From positions 1 to 16,263 of the forward strand of contig JAEYUH010000174.1 in assembly GCA_023432725.1 (NCBI GenBank): a stretch of 16,263 bases of DNA, given 5' to 3'. The notes beneath the pieces are model-generated. The model was not told the DNA's origin, did no database searches, and saw only the letters and a list, made by a program, of their open reading frames with translations. Shown piece after piece: positions 14,977-16,263 of this stretch; position 1 is the stretch's first letter; each line of letters begins with the position of its first letter. A program made the position numbers and the translations under genes. The stretch is from Actinomycetes bacterium. Lineage in GTDB: Bacteria; Actinomycetota; Actinomycetes; Propionibacteriales; Propionibacteriaceae.

Positions 14977-15426
14977 ATGACCGACATCTTCGTCAACCTG
15001 CCCACCGCCGACGTCGAACGCGCCAAGGCGTTCTTCACCGCTCTGGGCTGGGGCATCAACCCGCTGTTCACCGACGAGAACGCAGCCTGCGTCGTCATCG
15101 ATCACGACAAGTTCCTCATGGTGCTGCGCCGCGACTTCTACGCCGGCTTCCTCGAGGGCAAGGAACTCGGCGACCCGGCCACCACCTCGCTGGCCCTGGT
15201 GGCCTTCTCCCTGCCCTCCCGTGACGAGGTGGACGCGTTCGTCGACCGCGCCGAGGCAGCCGGAGCGAAGGTGGGCCACACCCAGGACTTCGGGTTCATG
15301 TACCAGCGCCAGTTCGACGACCCGGACGGCAACCACTTCGAGCCGTTCTGGATGGACCCTGCCGCCTCCGAACAGGGCCCGGAGGCCTATCTGGCCGAGC
15401 AGCGCTCCCCCGGCCGGCCCGCCTGA
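14977..15426 (+). CDS. VOC family (glyoxalase/bleomycin-resistance fold) protein
   Basis: A 149-residue soluble protein of the vicinal oxygen chelate superfamily. The start TDIFVNLPTADVERAKAFFTALGWGINP, the middle ALVAFSLPSRDEVDAFVDRAEAAGAKV and the end FDDPDGNHFEPFWMDP show the paired beta-alpha-beta-beta-beta repeats of this fold. The substrate is unknown; members close to this wording are annotated as glyoxalase or extradiol dioxygenase-like, and a direct detoxification role is plausible but unproven. ATG 14977 has GGAGG six bases upstream. It is the first gene of a two-gene operon with an HxlR regulator that begins six bases after its stop. Confidence 0.92.
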   Translation: MTDIFVNLPTADVERAKAFFTALGWGINPLFTDENAACVVIDHDKFLMVLRRDFYAGFLEGKELGDPATTSLALVAFSLPSRDEVDAFVDRAEAAGAKVGHTQDFGFMYQRQFDDPDGNHFEPFWMDPAASEQGPEAYLAEQRSPGRPA

Positions 15427-15432
15427 ACCGGG

Positions 15433-16152
15433 ATGGCCCGAGCCTACGGACAGTACGACGGCGTCACGACGGCCCTCGAGCTGGTCGGCGAACGCTGGGC
15501 GCTGCTCATCGTCCGGGATCTGCTCGTGGGGCCGCGTCGCTACACCGACCTCAAGCAAGGACTGCCACGGATCCCGACCAACATCCTGAGCACGCGGCTG
15601 CGGGAACTCCAGCAGGCCGGCGTCGTCCGGCGGGCGCATCTGGCGCACTGCGGGCTGGTCTACGAGCTCACCGAGTTCGGCAGAGGGCTGGAGGACGTCG
15701 TGCTCAGCCTCGGCCGCTGGGGCTTCCGGGCACTGGGCGGCCCGGAGCCGGGCGACGTGGTCACCCAGGATTCGCTGACCATGACGCTGCGCAGCGCCTT
15801 CCGGGCCGAGGCCTCTGCAGGCCTGCCGGCCACCTGCTACGAGGTCCGGATGGGCCTGATAGTGCTCGCCGTCGCCGTCGGCCCGGGCGCACTGCAGATC
15901 CGTCCGCTGGGCAGCACCCGGCTCGTGGACGCGGGCCGCACGATGCTCCCCCCGCCCGATCTGGTCTTCGGCACCGGACCTGGACTGCGCGCGCTGATCA
16001 CGGGCGAACTCTCGCCGACTGCCGCCGTGGCGGAAGGCGTCGTCGAGGTGGTGGCGGGTCCCGCATCCCTGCTGGACCGCTTCGCAGCGACGTTCCACCT
16101 GCCGGCAGATCCCCGGCCGCCCGTTCCGGAGTTGCTACCTACGCTTGCGTAA
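15433..16152 (+). CDS. HxlR-type winged-helix regulator with C-terminal SCP2-like domain
   Basis: A 239-residue transcription factor. Residues 1-100 form an HxlR (DUF24) winged helix: VTTALELVGERWALLIVRDL, LVGPRRYTDLKQGLPRIPTNILSTRLRELQQAG and LVYELTEFGRGLEDVV. The remaining 130 residues resemble the sterol-carrier-protein-2-like domain found in longer HxlR relatives (DSLTMTLRSAFR, then LRALITGELSPTAAVAEGVVEV and LLDRFAATFHLP), which may bind a hydrophobic ligand. Two cysteines (Cys73 in the wing region and one near 137) could be redox sensitive, but this is speculation. The gene is six bases after the VOC stop and shares its promoter; the operator dyad there suggests autoregulation. Its TAA stop lies within a long inverted repeat serving the next gene. 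Confidence 0.92.
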   Translation: MARAYGQYDGVTTALELVGERWALLIVRDLLVGPRRYTDLKQGLPRIPTNILSTRLRELQQAGVVRRAHLAHCGLVYELTEFGRGLEDVVLSLGRWGFRALGGPEPGDVVTQDSLTMTLRSAFRAEASAGLPATCYEVRMGLIVLAVAVGPGALQIRPLGSTRLVDAGRTMLPPPDLVFGTGPGLRALITGELSPTAAVAEGVVEVVAGPASLLDRFAATFHLPADPRPPVPELLPTLA

Positions 16153-16184
16153 CCTACGCTTCTGAACGACACCGTAGGTTACGC
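16138..16184. promoter_or_regulatory. Long inverted repeat, probable operator upstream of hemolysin III gene
   Basis: GCGTAACCTACG (16147-16158) and CGTAGGTTACGC (16173-16184) are perfect 12-bp inverted copies separated by 14 bases. CCTACGCTT also occurs twice in direct orientation 15 bp apart (16138-16146 and 16153-16161), and TACGCTTGCGTA (16140-16151) is a further dyad. The left arm contains the TAA stop of the HxlR gene. No T tract follows, so an operator is likelier than a terminator, though a hairpin could form. Confidence 0.65.
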
Positions 16185-16202
16185 CGAGTCTAGTAGGTGG
16201 AG

Positions 16203-16263
16203 ATGACAGCTGCCGACCTCACCCCAGCCAAGCCCGCGTTCCGCGGATGGCTCCATGCCGGCA
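16203..16263 (+). CDS. Hemolysin III family (PAQR-like) membrane protein, 3' end outside window
   Basis: Only the first 20 codons are present: MTAADLTPAKPAFRGWLHAG. The KPxFRGWLHAG stretch is the usual N-terminal sequence of hemolysin III/PAQR family proteins, seven-helix membrane proteins linked in E. coli (YqfA) and Bacillus to membrane lipid homeostasis. AGGTGG just upstream (16195-16200) supports the ATG. A TAGGTT box (16175-16180) inside the inverted repeat could be its -10 element, giving a leader of about 16 bases. In M. tuberculosis a hemolysin III gene (Rv1085c) is next to Rv1086, the relative of the uppS found here. The family call rests on few residues. Confidence 0.65.
   Translation, partial: MTAADLTPAKPAFRGWLHAG

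Overview
The window is high-GC DNA from an actinomycete. Codon third positions are almost all G or C, starts include GTG, and promoters have TAnnnT -10 boxes. The best guess is the Propionibacteriales or a relative; that placement is inference from protein character and gene order. Several neighbourhoods resemble Mycobacterium tuberculosis: xseA-xseB, a Z-FPP-synthase-type uppS near phoH and a hemolysin III gene (compare Rv1085c, Rv1086, Rv1095, Rv1107c and Rv1108c), and an lrp-lat-pcd lysine module (compare Rv3291c, Rv3290c and Rv3293). I see no prophage, insertion sequence, CRISPR array, tRNA or rRNA.

Layout. 1-1012: 3' part of xseA and complete xseB (exonuclease VII). 1046-2272: an MFS transporter. 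2320-4209 (minus): acetyl-CoA synthetase, preceded on the same strand by a GNAT acetyltransferase (4279-4986). A short divergent promoter region separates that from a spermidine-synthase-like protein (about 5042-5701), which overlaps an Lrp/AsnC regulator (5698-6174). Then come lysine 6-aminotransferase lat (6256-7596), the aldehyde dehydrogenase pcd (7608-9131) and a second MFS transporter (9124-10389). phoH, with PIN and ATPase domains, runs convergently (10391-11734, minus). A 330-bp gap carries three 21-bp tandem repeats. Next on the minus strand are uppS, an ABC-2 permease and its ATPase (12065-14851). On the plus strand follow a VOC protein and its likely HxlR repressor (14977-16152), and the first codons of a hemolysin III family gene (16203 onward, cut by the window end).

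How the genes work together. The clearest unit is lrp-lat-pcd-MFS. Lat and Pcd convert L-lysine through aminoadipate semialdehyde (piperideine-6-carboxylate) to L-alpha-aminoadipate. The lat promoter holds two near-identical 13-bp dyads 31 bp apart, a plausible Lrp operator. The ABC ATPase and permease form a translationally coupled exporter. The VOC-HxlR pair looks autoregulated through a CTTGC-T5-GCAAG dyad between the promoter elements.

The most general observation is that at least five genes (GNAT, lrp, lat, uppS, ABC ATPase) have a TAnnnT box ending exactly 6 or 7 bases before the start codon and no Shine-Dalgarno sequence. This is the signature of leaderless transcripts. It also fixes several starts downstream of the longest reading frame. 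No gene set here amounts to a clearly undescribed biological system; the novelty is mostly in cis-regulatory structure.
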